DNA from: PALSA-350 sp963834445
GTDB lineage: Bacteria > Acidobacteriota > Terriglobia > Terriglobales > Acidobacteriaceae
DNA: 64,000 nt
Assembly: GCA_963834445.1 (NCBI GenBank)
Contig: CAWIBU010000003.1
Span: 248,001 to 312,000 of the forward strand
Reading direction: 5' to 3'
Part shown: positions 53,151 through 61,938 of the stretch, piece after piece
Numbering within the stretch: the stretch's first letter is position 1
Layout: the number at the start of each line of letters is the position of its first letter
The notes under the pieces: model-generated
What the model was told of the DNA's origin: nothing
What the model saw: only the letters and a program-made list of their open reading frames with translations
Database searches by the model: none
Program-made: the position numbers and the translations under genes

Positions 53151-53543
53151 ATGAAATACATACTTCTGATGTCGAGCGTCCAGGCCGGTGTTTCCGGGTA
53201 TCGCACCTGGTCACAGAGTGATCGGGATACGCATATGCAAACTCTGAACACCGTCGTGAAGGATTTGGTGGAGACCGGTGAGTTCGTTATCACAGAGGGG
53301 CTGACCGAACCAAAAGAAGCCAAAGTTGTACGCGGCGAAAGCAACGGCCTGCCGGTCACGGACGGCATCTTTCCCGAGTCGAAGGAATTTCTGCTTGGTT
53401 ACTGGGTCATCGATGTGGCCACACCCGAGCGTGCTTACGCAATCGCGGGCCGCATTTCTGCGGCTCCCGGGCCAGGAGGCATTCCGACGAACATGCCCAT
53501 CGAGGTGCGTCGGATCGCGGGTTCCAGCACCGCCGCAAACTAG
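53151..53543 (+). CDS. YCII-related (DGPF) protein, first copy
   Basis: A 130-aa protein with the YCII/DGPF fold: MKYILLMSS at the N-terminus, LVETGEFVITEGLTEPKEAK, and TDGIFPESKEFLLGYWVIDV carrying the conserved DGxFxExKE block, followed by PTNMPIEVRRI. TAGGAGGA lies about 6 nt before the ATG. Such proteins are the conserved partners of ECF42 sigma factors; their biochemical role is unknown. A second copy follows 80 bp downstream. Confidence 0.88.
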   Translation: MKYILLMSSVQAGVSGYRTWSQSDRDTHMQTLNTVVKDLVETGEFVITEGLTEPKEAKVVRGESNGLPVTDGIFPESKEFLLGYWVIDVATPERAYAIAGRISAAPGPGGIPTNMPIEVRRIAGSSTAAN

Positions 53544-53623
53544 CGCGGCGGCCAACGAAAGTCGAGGCGAGGCTGGCGCCGTTCCGGCGAGTCCGCGCCA
53601 CCCCGGCCAAAGGACCTTAAGCC

Positions 53624-54019
53624 ATGAAATACATGTTGATGATGCATGGGACGAAATCGGCTTTCGATCGCTTTGCCCGCTGGTCGAAGCAGGAACTCGA
53701 GACCAACCATGCCTTCATGGGTGCGTTTACAAAGGAACTCAAAGACTCGGGAGTGTTCGTTAGCTCCGAAGGGCTGGGATGGCCGCATGAGGCCAGGCTC
53801 GTGTGCGCCGGCAGTCAGGGAGAGCCCATCAGCGATGGAGTGTTTCCTGAATCCAGGGAGTTTCTTGCTCGTTATTGGATCGTTGACGTGGAAACTCCGG
53901 AACAGGCCGTGACCATTGCCGCGCAGCTTTCGCAGGCGCTGGGAGCGGGAGGAAAGACGAGTAACATGGCTGTTGAATTGCGGCCGCTGCTGAGCAGTCA
54001 CAGTGACTTGGGTCTGTAG
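53624..54019 (+). CDS. YCII-related (DGPF) protein, second copy
   Basis: A 131-aa paralogue of the preceding protein: MKYMLMMHGT, LKDSGVFVSSEGLGWPHEAR and SDGVFPESREFLARYWIVDV align with it. It ends about 20 bp before the sigma factor ATG, so both belong to one transcript. Two YCII genes next to one sigma factor is a familiar ECF42 arrangement. The two copies are clearly diverged, so the duplication is not recent. Confidence 0.88.
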   Translation: MKYMLMMHGTKSAFDRFARWSKQELETNHAFMGAFTKELKDSGVFVSSEGLGWPHEARLVCAGSQGEPISDGVFPESREFLARYWIVDVETPEQAVTIAAQLSQALGAGGKTSNMAVELRPLLSSHSDLGL

Positions 54020-54038
54020 CTTTCTACCGGGAGAAACC

Positions 54039-55319
54039 ATGAACGGCCAAACTGCTGCGGTTGCAATCGAGCACCTGCTGCGCCAACTGGCGCCGCAGGT
54101 GCTCGGCGTGGTGGCCCGGCGCAGTCGCGATTTTTCCCTGGCCGAAGACGCGGTGCAGGAAGCGATGTTGGCCGCCTTCAAACAATGGCCGCACGAGGGT
54201 ACTCCAGCGAATCCGGGTGGCTGGCTGATTCGGGTTGCATTGCGGCGGATGACGGACACGGTGCGCAGTGAGATAGCGCGCCGCGGCCGGGAGACCGCGA
54301 TGACGGCAGAGGAGGAGCCGGCAAGCGAGCCGGCGGAAATGGAAACGGACATGGATCCGGAAGACACGCTGGTCCTGCTTTTCATGTGTTGTCACCCCGC
54401 GTTGCGTGCGTCCTCAGCCATTGCGCTTACGCTGCGAGCGGTGGGCGGCCTGACCACGGGAGAGATTGCCAACGCATTCATGGTTCCTGAGGCGACCATG
54501 GCGCAGCGGATCAGCCGTGCAAAACAGAGCATCAAGGCCTCGAAGGTTCCCTTTCGCCTGCCCACTCCGCAAGAGCGCAGAGAGCGGCTGCCCGCGGTTA
54601 CCCGGGTGCTGTACCTGATCTTCAGCGAGGGATATGCGAGCAGTATTGGCGAACACCTGCAGCGACTCGACCTGGCACAGGAAGCGATCCGTCTGACCCG
54701 CGGGGCGAGAAGTCTTTTGCCGCAGGATGCGGAGATCGCCGGCCTGCTGTCGCTGATGCTGCTCACCCACGCGCGCCGGGCTGCCCGCACCGGGCCGGGT
54801 GACGCCCTGATCCCGCTCGACAAGCAGGATCGGAGTTTGTGGGACCGGGCTGAGATCACCGAGGGCACGGAACTGCTGACGCTGGCGCTTTCTCAAGGAG
54901 CCGTCGGTCTCTATCAGATTCAGGCAGCGATCGCGGCGGTGCATGACGAGGCGCTCCGTCCGGAAGAGACAGACTGGCCGCAGATTCTGGCGCTCTATGA
55001 ACTGCATCAGCGTGTGGCGCCCGGCCCCATGGTGACGTTGAACCACGCCATCGCGGTTGCGATGGTACACGGACCGGAACGTGGGCTGCAGCATCTGCAG
55101 GCGCTGGACAGAGACCAGCGCCTGGCTGGGCATTACCGGCTGGATGCCGTGCGCGGACATCTGTTCGAGATGCTCGGAGATGTCGATCAAGCGATCCAGC
55201 ACTATCGGGCGGCAGCCACCAGGACAACCAGCCTGCCGGAACAGAATTATCTGATCCTGCAGGCGGCTCATCTCGAGGAGGCGCGGAGACTATCGCCGAA
55301 TGGGCCTCGGAATTCTTGA
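54039..55319 (+). CDS. ECF42-type RNA polymerase sigma factor with DUF6596/TPR-like C-terminus
   Basis: A 426-aa sigma factor. Sigma-2 is at about residues 10-75 (RDFSLAEDAVQEAMLAAFKQ, PGGWLIRVALRR), sigma-4 at about 110-170 (LTTGEIANAFMVPEATMAQR, then ISRAKQSIK). A long helical C-terminal region follows (LYLIFSEGYASS, then TPR-like helices to RRLSPNGPRNS). This extension and the adjoining YCII genes define the ECF42 group, which has no anti-sigma factor and is thought to be controlled through the extension. The ATG at 54039 with GGGAG upstream is preferred to a GTG at 54003 inside the previous gene. Confidence 0.92.
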   Translation: MNGQTAAVAIEHLLRQLAPQVLGVVARRSRDFSLAEDAVQEAMLAAFKQWPHEGTPANPGGWLIRVALRRMTDTVRSEIARRGRETAMTAEEEPASEPAEMETDMDPEDTLVLLFMCCHPALRASSAIALTLRAVGGLTTGEIANAFMVPEATMAQRISRAKQSIKASKVPFRLPTPQERRERLPAVTRVLYLIFSEGYASSIGEHLQRLDLAQEAIRLTRGARSLLPQDAEIAGLLSLMLLTHARRAARTGPGDALIPLDKQDRSLWDRAEITEGTELLTLALSQGAVGLYQIQAAIAAVHDEALRPEETDWPQILALYELHQRVAPGPMVTLNHAIAVAMVHGPERGLQHLQALDRDQRLAGHYRLDAVRGHLFEMLGDVDQAIQHYRAAATRTTSLPEQNYLILQAAHLEEARRLSPNGPRNS

Positions 55320-55996
55320 CCAGACCGAAGGCTCGCCATCCTTACAACGATACATTCGCAACTCGAAAAACGACACTACAAAGGTTACGTTCCGTCTGCC
55401 ACCCCATACCGTCGTCCTCATACCGTCGTCACCCCATACCGTCACCCCATACCGTCCGAGCGGAATGTTGACGGGGTCAGGTCCGTCTGTCACCGCTAGG
55501 GTCGACCACGACATCCAGTGGACCTCGCCACGGTGCCGACCGGTATCTGCCGAATCAAGTCATTCACGCTGAGGTGATGAATCGAACATGGATCATCATG
55601 AATAGGTGTTTGGTTTACCGGAAACGTGGGAACCAGCCTTTAGCCCTAGAGGAGTTCCCGATACTGGAAGGCTGAGAGCCACCCATCAGACACTGACCCC
55701 ATAAATGCCTCTAAAGGCCGCTGCCAGGGAGTCGCCCGGTAGTGCCAATCGCACGGCGTAAAGGCGCAGCCTGCCTGCCAGTCCCTACCAGCAACCGACC
55801 CACGTAGCAGGTGGTATCGACGTGTGCCAGCCGCCGTGCCAGCGTGCTACGTACTTGATACGCCTTGATCGGCTATAGGCAACCGTAACAGTGCTATTAG
55901 GCTATGCGCTAACCTCGTAGGAGCCTCTGTGACGCCTTGGCCATACCTGAGATGCAGGGACACGTTCATGATCGCTTGTAGGGCATCCTGGCGCGA
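55320..55996. other. Intergenic region downstream of sigma factor
   Basis: No gene found. It contains the right copy of the 31-bp repeat (55375-55405), then a cluster of CACCCCATACCGTC units (about 55400-55460). The remainder, 55560-55990, shows nothing recognisable. Confidence 0.5.
55375..55405. repeat. 31-bp direct repeat, right copy
   Basis: Matches 52856-52886 with one T/C difference. It lies 55 bp after the sigma factor stop and is followed by short CATACCGTC repeats. Confidence 0.8.
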
Positions 55997-56188
55997 TTAC
56001 GGGGCAGCGGGCGGCTCTACTTCATCCAGTTTGTGAACACGCCGGTAGTCCCGATGGAACGCGTCGAACGTACGGGCTAGTTTGGAGATACTCAAGGTGA
56101 CCCACGCAATTGCTGCCAACCCTAGAAAAGGCAACAGTGGCCAGATGGCTTGAAGAACGGATCGGATCAGAATCCCTAAGTAGTACAT
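55997..56188 (-). CDS. Small membrane protein (63 aa), hypothetical
   Basis: Product starts MYYLGILIRSVLQAIWPLLP and continues with FLGLAAIAWVTLSI, forming one long or two short hydrophobic helices, then a charged tail RTFDAFHRDYRRVHKLDEVE. The ATG at 56186-56188 has GAGGTG 5 nt upstream, which favours it over the longer start at 56206. Helix plus basic/acidic tail makes a plausible small inner-membrane protein. No family was recognised. Confidence 0.5.
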   Translation of the reverse strand: MYYLGILIRSVLQAIWPLLPFLGLAAIAWVTLSISKLARTFDAFHRDYRRVHKLDEVEPPAAP

Positions 56189-56215
56189 GGGCACCTCACT
56201 CACCATTCAGCATAG

Positions 56216-56368
56216 CTCCTTGGTCACGACTCCGAAGCAGATGCCCAGACGAAGATAGATAAGTACTTACAGGGCGATCACGGTTATGAGTTCGTTTCAG
56301 TAGGTTTTAGGTTCGATATACCGAAAGATGAAGAGCCTTTAAGCTCTTTTTCTCCCATACGGGCCTAA
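56216..56368 (+). pseudogene. Possible gene remnant without start codon
   Basis: A 50-codon open stretch after the TAG at 56213-56215 reads DAQTKIDKYLQGDHGYEFVS, then VGFRFDIPKDEEPL, ending at TAA 56366-56368. It looks protein-like but has no start or ribosome-binding site. An AAGAGC/GCTCTT hairpin followed by a T run (56331-56352) lies in its end. Confidence 0.25.
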
Positions 56369-56744
56369 CAGCCCGTGGTGTAAGTAACTGATTGTTGGTA
56401 CGGCGAAGGGCCCACTTGAGTTTGTGAGCAGGTGATTGATTTCGCATAAGGGGCGGAGTTGTGGTTTTTACGGTGCCGATTCCGACGTTCCCGGAGCAGG
56501 AGTCGAAAAGCGATGAGGTGAAGGCACAAAAACAGCATGTTACCGCGGTTTTTCCACTCCCGTGGCGTGCCCGCACCTAGCAACCGGCGAAGGATCAAGC
56601 TCAAGTTAAAGGCCTCCACATGGATCAGTTGCCGCTTCAGAATATTGTTGTGCCCACGCAGATGCGTGCGTCTCTTGGCACCGGTGTCATAGCAATGCGC
56701 AAAGCTGCGTTCCAACAGTTCGCCACGCCGTCTCAGTAAACAAT
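56365..56744 (-). mobile_element. Relic of a transposase C-terminus (IS, DDE type)
   Basis: Minus-strand frame with RRRGELLERSFAHCYDTGAK, then RRTHLRGHNNILKRQLIHVE, AFNLSLILRRLLGAGTPREW. The ERSFAHxYDTGxxRRTHLRGxxNxLKR block is the C-terminal part of an IS1182/IS5-like DDE transposase. The N-terminal and middle catalytic regions are missing, no start or terminal inverted repeats were found, and the tail after NRGNMLFLCLH looks degenerate. It is therefore a dead fragment. Confidence 0.75.
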
Positions 56745-57115
56745 GAACAAAATGGCTGGGTCGAGATCCGCGAACTCACTTGCAGGGCTTTCGTTTGAGG
56801 TAAGGGCGCACTGCAGATCCCTCCGCTTCGCTTCGCTGCGGTCGGGATGACAAAGGGGAGGGTAACGGTTGCCCCCAAGAATTGCTATTGGGATGGCTGA
56901 AAAGCGGGTCCCTCCACTTCGGTCGGGATGACAAATTTGCTGGAGGGACGGGTTTGACGGTGAGGGACATGACGGTGAGGGACAGACGAAGTAACCACCC
57001 AACTGCGCATCGCGTCGAACTGCTTTCCGGGGGGTTATTTCGTCCCGCTTCCCCCTAGCCAGGACCTCCTCCACGGCTTGGGCCGCCCTCAAAGCGAGGT
57101 TTTCCGCGGCCTGCT
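56745..57115. repeat. Intergenic region with dispersed GATGACA repeats
   Basis: No gene seen. Two adjacent copies of the dispersed repeat occur: CTGCAGATCCCTCCGCTTCG-type with CGGTCGGGATGACAAA at about 56813-56853, and CCCTCCACTTCGGTCGGGAT at about 56910-56929. They are degenerate relatives of the arms at 45581-45725. Confidence 0.55.
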
Positions 57116-57401
57116 TTAGCTCTTACGCGGGCCGTTTCTTTTTGTCTTTTTGACGGGGCCCGACGGTTTTTCCATGAACTGAGAAGTGACAAGGATAGCC
57201 GGCTCCTGATCGGGAAATGTCGCGATCATCGTGAGATGACCGCCCACTGCAGCCAGCGTGCGCCGGATGGTGGATAGCCGCGGGTCGCTTCGCTTCTCCA
57301 GGCGCGATATTTGCATTTGGCCGATCCTAAGCGCCTCGGCCATCTTTGCCTGGCTGATCTTGCGTCCCTTTCGTATCTCACCTGCGAGCGATTTTTTTCA
57401 T
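57116..57401 (-). pseudogene. XRE-family antitoxin-like regulator, frameshifted at an A tract
   Basis: The recognisable helix-turn-helix reads SLAGEIRKGRKISQAKMAEA, then LRIGQMQISRLEKRSDPRLS and TIRRTLAAVGGHLTMIATFP, an XRE domain of HigA-like antitoxin type. The only matching start, ATG at 57399-57401, is out of frame by one base because the following A run has seven A (57392-57398 on the plus strand as T). With six A it would read MKKSLAGEIRK. Alternatively a short protein starts at the internal ATG 57341-57343. It is divergent from the adjoining Fic gene and was probably its antitoxin. Confidence 0.68.
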
Positions 57402-57500
57402 GCGTAGGCCCAAAAATGCGCGATATTCCGGCAATCGATCCGGCACAATCAGCCGCACATATCGACCTAAACCTAGCATTCATTTATAGCTAGTCCGGCC

Positions 57501-58656
57501 ATGAAACCGGCAAAATCAGTGGCGCCCGCGAACCCGGCTACCATGCCCTCATGGATGGAGCCCATGCTTCCGACCGAGGGGCAGCGGGAGATTGAAGACG
57601 CCGCATTCGATTTGATTGCCAGAGCCAGTTCACTCGCTGGACAAGATCAATCCAATGGTTACCGGGGCCGTTGGGGCGCTCGTGCGCTCGATGAATTGCT
57701 ACTACTCAAACCTCATTGAAGGGCACAACACACATCCCCGCGATATAGACCGTGCTCTTCGTCGCGATTATTCTACCGAACCGAAGCGTCGCGCACGCCA
57801 GTTGGAGGCTGTGGCGCACATCGAGGTCCAGTTGGCCATCGAGGAAGGCCGGGACGATTCGGCTTTCCCCGCTTCAGCCGCCTACACGCTTTGGCTTCAC
57901 CGAGAGCTTTGCCGCCGGCTGCCAGAAGAGCTTCTTCACATCGAAGATCCAGAATCAAAGCGTGCTCTCCGCATCGAACCGGGTGCGCTCCGCGACGGTG
58001 CAGTAATGGTTGGCAAGCATCTGCCTCCCGCTGCGGCAGACGTACCGCGCTTCCTCTCCCGGTTTGAGCAGGCGTACGACCCAAAAAATCTCTCGAAGGT
58101 ACGCCAGGTGGTGGCAGTCGCGGCGGCGCATCATCGCTTCCTGTGGATTCATCCGTTTTACGACGCCAATGGCCGCGTCACGCGACTGATGTCTCACGCC
58201 ATGCTGAACAGACTCGGGGTTGGCAGTAGCCTCTGGTCGGCATCGCGAGGACTGGCCCGCAATGCCGGCCGCTAAAAGGCTCTGCTGATGGAAGCGGACG
58301 GGCCACGGCGCGGCGACCTGGATGGACGAGGAAACCTGTCGCAGGCTGCCCTGATCGAGTTCTGCCGCTTCTTTCTCTCAATCTGCGTAGACCAGGTTGA
58401 ATACATGCAGTCAATCCTGGAGCCGTCCGAACTGGCGCGACGAATCGAAATCCACGTAGAGGAAGAAGTGCGTGCCGGCCGTTTGCCAAAGGGAAGCTTT
58501 CCTTTGCTGCGCGAAGCACTTTTTGGTGGAGCGTTCGAGCGCGGTCAGGCGCCATCCCTTATCGGATACAAGGAGCGCATGGCGCGCAAGGTACTCTCGC
58601 GCTGGTTGGAGTTAGGTCTACTGGTTTCGCTGGTCCAAAAGCGCCCGTTCGACTAG
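57501..58656 (+). pseudogene. Fic-family protein, broken by one frameshift and one stop codon
   Basis: Fic proteins transfer AMP or other phosphate-containing groups to target proteins. The N-terminus (ATG 57501, with MEPMLPTEGQREIEDAAFDL) is in one frame to about 57645. The rest continues in another frame with INPMVTGAVGALVRSMNCYY, SNLIEGHNTHPRDIDRAL and the core motif HPFYDANGRVTRL. A TAA at 58273-58275 stands where RNxxxYKALL is expected; the same frame then continues with KALLMEADGPRRGDLDGRGN to the TAG at 58654-58656, including a winged C-terminal region. Core catalytic residues remain intact, but the protein cannot be made as one chain. Confidence 0.85.
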
Positions 58657-58927
58657 GCTTCCCCATTGCCGTTGTGGAGCGCTGGTTTCCAGCCCTGTAT
58701 CCGTTTAGCACTTGCAAAGATATTGACTGATTCGCACTGAGCTACAGGACGGAACTGCCGCAAAGGACTTTCGGTCTCGGGCCCGGGTGTGCTTTTTTTT
58801 TGGGCCGGCTCCGTCCCTCAACCATTCGTCCGTCGCCCGGGACGGGCGGAGCTTGGGAGACCCATTTACAATCATTGAGCTGGCGTGAGTTCGAGCGGCA
58901 CCATGAATTCCGCCAGAAGTTGTTGAA
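58657..58927. other. Intergenic region before tRNA
   Basis: No gene supported. A T9 run after a GGGCCCGGG stretch (about 58782-58801) is the only visible signal. Confidence 0.45.
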
Positions 58928-59004
<77 letters not shown>

Positions 59005-59060
59005 GAAACTCACGGATGTATCGCCGACACTAAGCCATCGTTCCCCTGCGATCGGGCCCA

Positions 59061-59822
59061 TCACACATCGTCTGACTTGCCCGCCGAGAACCCGCCATCG
59101 ACCACCAGGCTGGTCCCGGTAATCCAGCGCGACTCGTCCGATGCCAGAAAGAGAACGGCCATGGCGACATCCTCCGGCTCCCCCAGCCTTCCCAGCGGAT
59201 GCATGCCGATCAAACGGTCGCGGCGGACCGCATCCTCCAGCAGCGGTTGCGCCAGCGGGGTGCGAACGAAACCCGGAGACACACAGTTGACGCGAATGTT
59301 GCGCCCGGCCAAATCGATGGCCATGTTGCGCGTCAATGCGATCAATGCCCCTTTGGACGCGCTATAGGCCGCGCGGCTGCGTACGCCCATCATTCCCGTC
59401 ACCGAGGAAACGTGAATAATGCTTCCGCCTTCTTGTCGAAAATGCTCCAGGCAGAACTTTGAGCTGAGGAACGAACCGCGAAGGTTCGTGTCCATCACCC
59501 GATCCCAGTCGCCCACTTCCGTATCCGATACAGCGCGCCGGATGGCAATGCCCGCACTGTTGAAGAGGATATCGATGGCGCCCAGGTGCTGCGCGGCCGC
59601 ATCCACTCGATCGCGGAGCTGGCTCTCATGGTTGACGTCACCAGCCCAGGCAACCGCGTCTCCGCCCGACTCGCGAATCTGGGTGACGATCCCTTCCGCA
59701 CGCGGTAGATCGGAATCAAGAATAGCCACGCGCGCGCCCTCGGCGGCGAACAAACGGGCGGTGGCCGCGCCGATGCCCGATCCACCTCCGGTAATCACCG
59801 CGCACTTTCCCATCAAACGCAT
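59061..59822 (-). CDS. Short-chain dehydrogenase/reductase (SDR, 3-oxoacyl-ACP reductase-like)
   Basis: A 253-aa classical SDR. The cofactor motif TGGGSGIG is near residue 11, NSAG in DILFNSAGIAI, the catalytic serine in IIHVSSVTGM, and YxxxK in AAYSASKGAL. The C-terminus SRWITGTSLVVDGG is typical. It oxidises or reduces a hydroxyl with NAD(P); sugar alcohols or sugar acids are likely substrates given the neighbours. The start is uncertain between 59822 (MRLMGK) and 59813 (MGK). It is divergent from the MFS gene, with a LacI-type operator between them, so it may share its control. Confidence 0.88.
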   Translation of the reverse strand: MRLMGKCAVITGGGSGIGAATARLFAAEGARVAILDSDLPRAEGIVTQIRESGGDAVAWAGDVNHESQLRDRVDAAAQHLGAIDILFNSAGIAIRRAVSDTEVGDWDRVMDTNLRGSFLSSKFCLEHFRQEGGSIIHVSSVTGMMGVRSRAAYSASKGALIALTRNMAIDLAGRNIRVNCVSPGFVRTPLAQPLLEDAVRRDRLIGMHPLGRLGEPEDVAMAVLFLASDESRWITGTSLVVDGGFSAGKSDDV

Positions 59823-60005
59823 AATCTTTTCAATTCTGTCCTCACCCACTAATTCCTTGAATGAAAACCTGATCGCGGAGCGCACCTTGAGCCTCGCTGA
59901 CGGGCCTGGTGACCAAATCACTGTATAACGCGCTTTTCCCGGCGACAACTCAGACGTTCGCCGACGGCATTCTTCATTGACTCGCGAGCCCGCGTGTTAG
60001 ACACT

Positions 60006-60023
60006 AGTGCAACCGCTTGCACT
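60006..60023. promoter_or_regulatory. LacI-family operator
   Basis: AGTGCAACCGCTTGCACT has 7-bp inverted arms AGTGCAA/TTGCACT around CCGC and fits the general LacI-family consensus TGCAAnCGnTTGCA. It lies 57 bp before the MFS ATG in the divergent SDR-MFS promoter region. Confidence 0.72.
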
Positions 60024-60079
60024 GGTGAGTAGCCACCTTGGATACGGTCGTAGCCCGGCATCTGGAATGAGTACTCTTG

Positions 60080-61459
60080 ATGACTGCTCCTGCTCAACTC
60101 GAAAGTGCCCGGCCGGAACCTTCGCGCCTTTACCGCTGGATCGTGCTGCTCTTCGTCAGCCTGGCCATGGGCAGCAGCCACTATATCTACGACAGCATCA
60201 ATCCCATGGAGCGGGTCTTCACGCAAAGCCTGGGCTTTTCTGCAACCACCTTTGGCTGGCTGAACTCAGCCTACAGCGTGACCGCTATTGTCACTCTGCT
60301 GCTCGGCGGCATCGTCATTGATCGCATGGGCACCAAAAAGGCCATCACCGCCTTTGCCCTGATTTGTTTGTTAGGCGCTGCGCTGACCGCGGCGCGGGGC
60401 AGGCCGGGTACCATGATCGCCGGCCGGGCGGTGCTGGGTCTCGGCGGCGAATCGATCATCGTGGCCGCGACTACCGTCCTCGCCAAATGGTTTAAAGGCA
60501 AAGAGCTGAGCTTTGCCTTCGGCATCAAAATCACCATCTCGCGCATGGCCTCGGTGGCGGCTGACAACTCGGCCACCTGGGCACACAAGGTGTTCTATCC
60601 CCATGGTCCCGCCGGCGGCCCCAGCTGGCAGGGGCCGTTGTTGCTGGCAGTGGGCGCCGGACTCATGGCGGTGATCTGCGCCGCGATCTACTGGGCGCTC
60701 GAAAGCCGGGCCGAACAACGCTACGAACAGGTACAGACCCGGTCCAGCGAAAAGCTGGATTTCAAACAGATCCTGCGATTCAATCCTTCGTACTGGTTCG
60801 TAGTCGGGCTCTGCTTCACCTTCTATTCTGCGATCTTCCCCTTCCGCACGTTTGCCATTGACTTTCTTAGTAACAAAATACTGGCGGCTCATGGAGGCAT
60901 CAGCGCTTCAGATGCGATGCGGGTGCTGGCCCACCAGCGCGCAGGAATGTTCAACAGCCTGCTGCCGCTTTCGGCTATGGTGGCGACACCGCTGATCGGA
61001 TTGCTGTCTGACAGGATCGGAAAGCGCGCGCTTTTTATGATGTTTGCCTCCATCCTGCTCATGCCCGTCTATCTGCTCATGGGCTATACCAATGTTTCGC
61101 TGTTCGTACCGCTGTGCATGATGGGGATTGCCTTCTCCATGATTCCAGCTGTCATGTGGCCATCGGTGGCCTACATCGTGGATCCGAAAAGATTGGGCAC
61201 CGCTTACGCACTGATGACGCTGATCGAACAAATCGGATTCTTTGTCTTGAACCTGTTGATCGGCAAAGCCAATGACTCGGCACACGCAAGCTTGCGCAAT
61301 CTGCAGGGATACAGGCCCGGTATGCTGATCTTTTCGGTGCTTGGTTTTGTCGGTCTTACGTTTGCCATTTTGCTGCGTGTTCGCGAGACCGGCCCGCACG
61401 GGCATGGCCTGGAAACGATTACCAACCGCCATAATGGCAGAAGCGTGGCGACCGTTTGA
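60080..61459 (+). CDS. MFS transporter
   Basis: A 459-aa major facilitator protein with about 12 predicted helices. The motif after helix 2 is GGIVIDRMGTKKAI and its repeat in the second half is GLLSDRIGKRALF; helix 5 has GLGGESIIVAATTVLAKWFKGK. A hydrophilic loop between helices 6 and 7 (about 195-230) is Glu/Arg-rich. The family imports sugars, sugar acids or organic acids by proton symport. The ATG at 60080 follows a TTG at 60077. It is the first gene of the plus-strand catabolic run and has the LacI-type operator upstream. Confidence 0.9.
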   Translation: MTAPAQLESARPEPSRLYRWIVLLFVSLAMGSSHYIYDSINPMERVFTQSLGFSATTFGWLNSAYSVTAIVTLLLGGIVIDRMGTKKAITAFALICLLGAALTAARGRPGTMIAGRAVLGLGGESIIVAATTVLAKWFKGKELSFAFGIKITISRMASVAADNSATWAHKVFYPHGPAGGPSWQGPLLLAVGAGLMAVICAAIYWALESRAEQRYEQVQTRSSEKLDFKQILRFNPSYWFVVGLCFTFYSAIFPFRTFAIDFLSNKILAAHGGISASDAMRVLAHQRAGMFNSLLPLSAMVATPLIGLLSDRIGKRALFMMFASILLMPVYLLMGYTNVSLFVPLCMMGIAFSMIPAVMWPSVAYIVDPKRLGTAYALMTLIEQIGFFVLNLLIGKANDSAHASLRNLQGYRPGMLIFSVLGFVGLTFAILLRVRETGPHGHGLETITNRHNGRSVATV

Positions 61460-61509
61460 AATCTTTACAACCGCCGGGGGCGATTAAAAGCAGGAGGTTC
61501 GATTTTCAG

Positions 61510-61938
61510 ATGAATCGGCGCGGAGCACTTGTTACTCTCGGCCTCACAGCATTGGGCGGCGTGGCCTGGTCGATTACTCGGCCGCGCCTGCTTGCGGCAG
61601 CGCTGGCACACCCCAGCCTCGCTGCGCTCGACACCCCCGCGCAGCAAGCGCTGGATGATCGTTTGCGCGAGGATATCGCACTCCGTAGCCAGCGTATCAA
61701 CTCCGACGAAGGCATCGCGATGTTTCTGGTCTGCGAAAACTTAGTGCCGGATAAGTCTTCTCATATGCCGCCAAAGCCTGCCTTGACGGCTATGAACGCA
61801 GCTCTGGCGTCGGCGGTCCAGCGCAACGCGGATGCCTGGCTGCGCATCCGCCCGGATGCGCAGGGCAAAGATGTGGCTGAACTGATCGAAGTGTTGGCCC
61901 AACGTGACTTTAGCAATGGCGGAAAGGTGGAGGAGTAA
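61510..61938 (+). CDS. Small exported hypothetical protein
   Basis: A 142-aa protein. MNRRGALVTLGLTALGGVAW is a signal sequence with a single twin-Arg pair (RR followed by GAL), which could be a weak Tat signal. The mature part is helical (LDTPAQQALDDRLREDIALR, then AELIEVLAQRDFSNG). AGGAGG lies about 14 nt upstream of the ATG, rather far; a coupled TTG at 61456 overlapping the MFS stop is an alternative start. Its stop overlaps the next gene's ATG (TAATG). No family was recognised; context ties it to the same operon. Confidence 0.6.
   Translation: MNRRGALVTLGLTALGGVAWSITRPRLLAAALAHPSLAALDTPAQQALDDRLREDIALRSQRINSDEGIAMFLVCENLVPDKSSHMPPKPALTAMNAALASAVQRNADAWLRIRPDAQGKDVAELIEVLAQRDFSNGGKVEE

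Noticed and set aside
56307..56576. 89-aa minus-strand ORF next to the transposase relic
   Set aside because: It is an alternate frame of the relic region without coding features.
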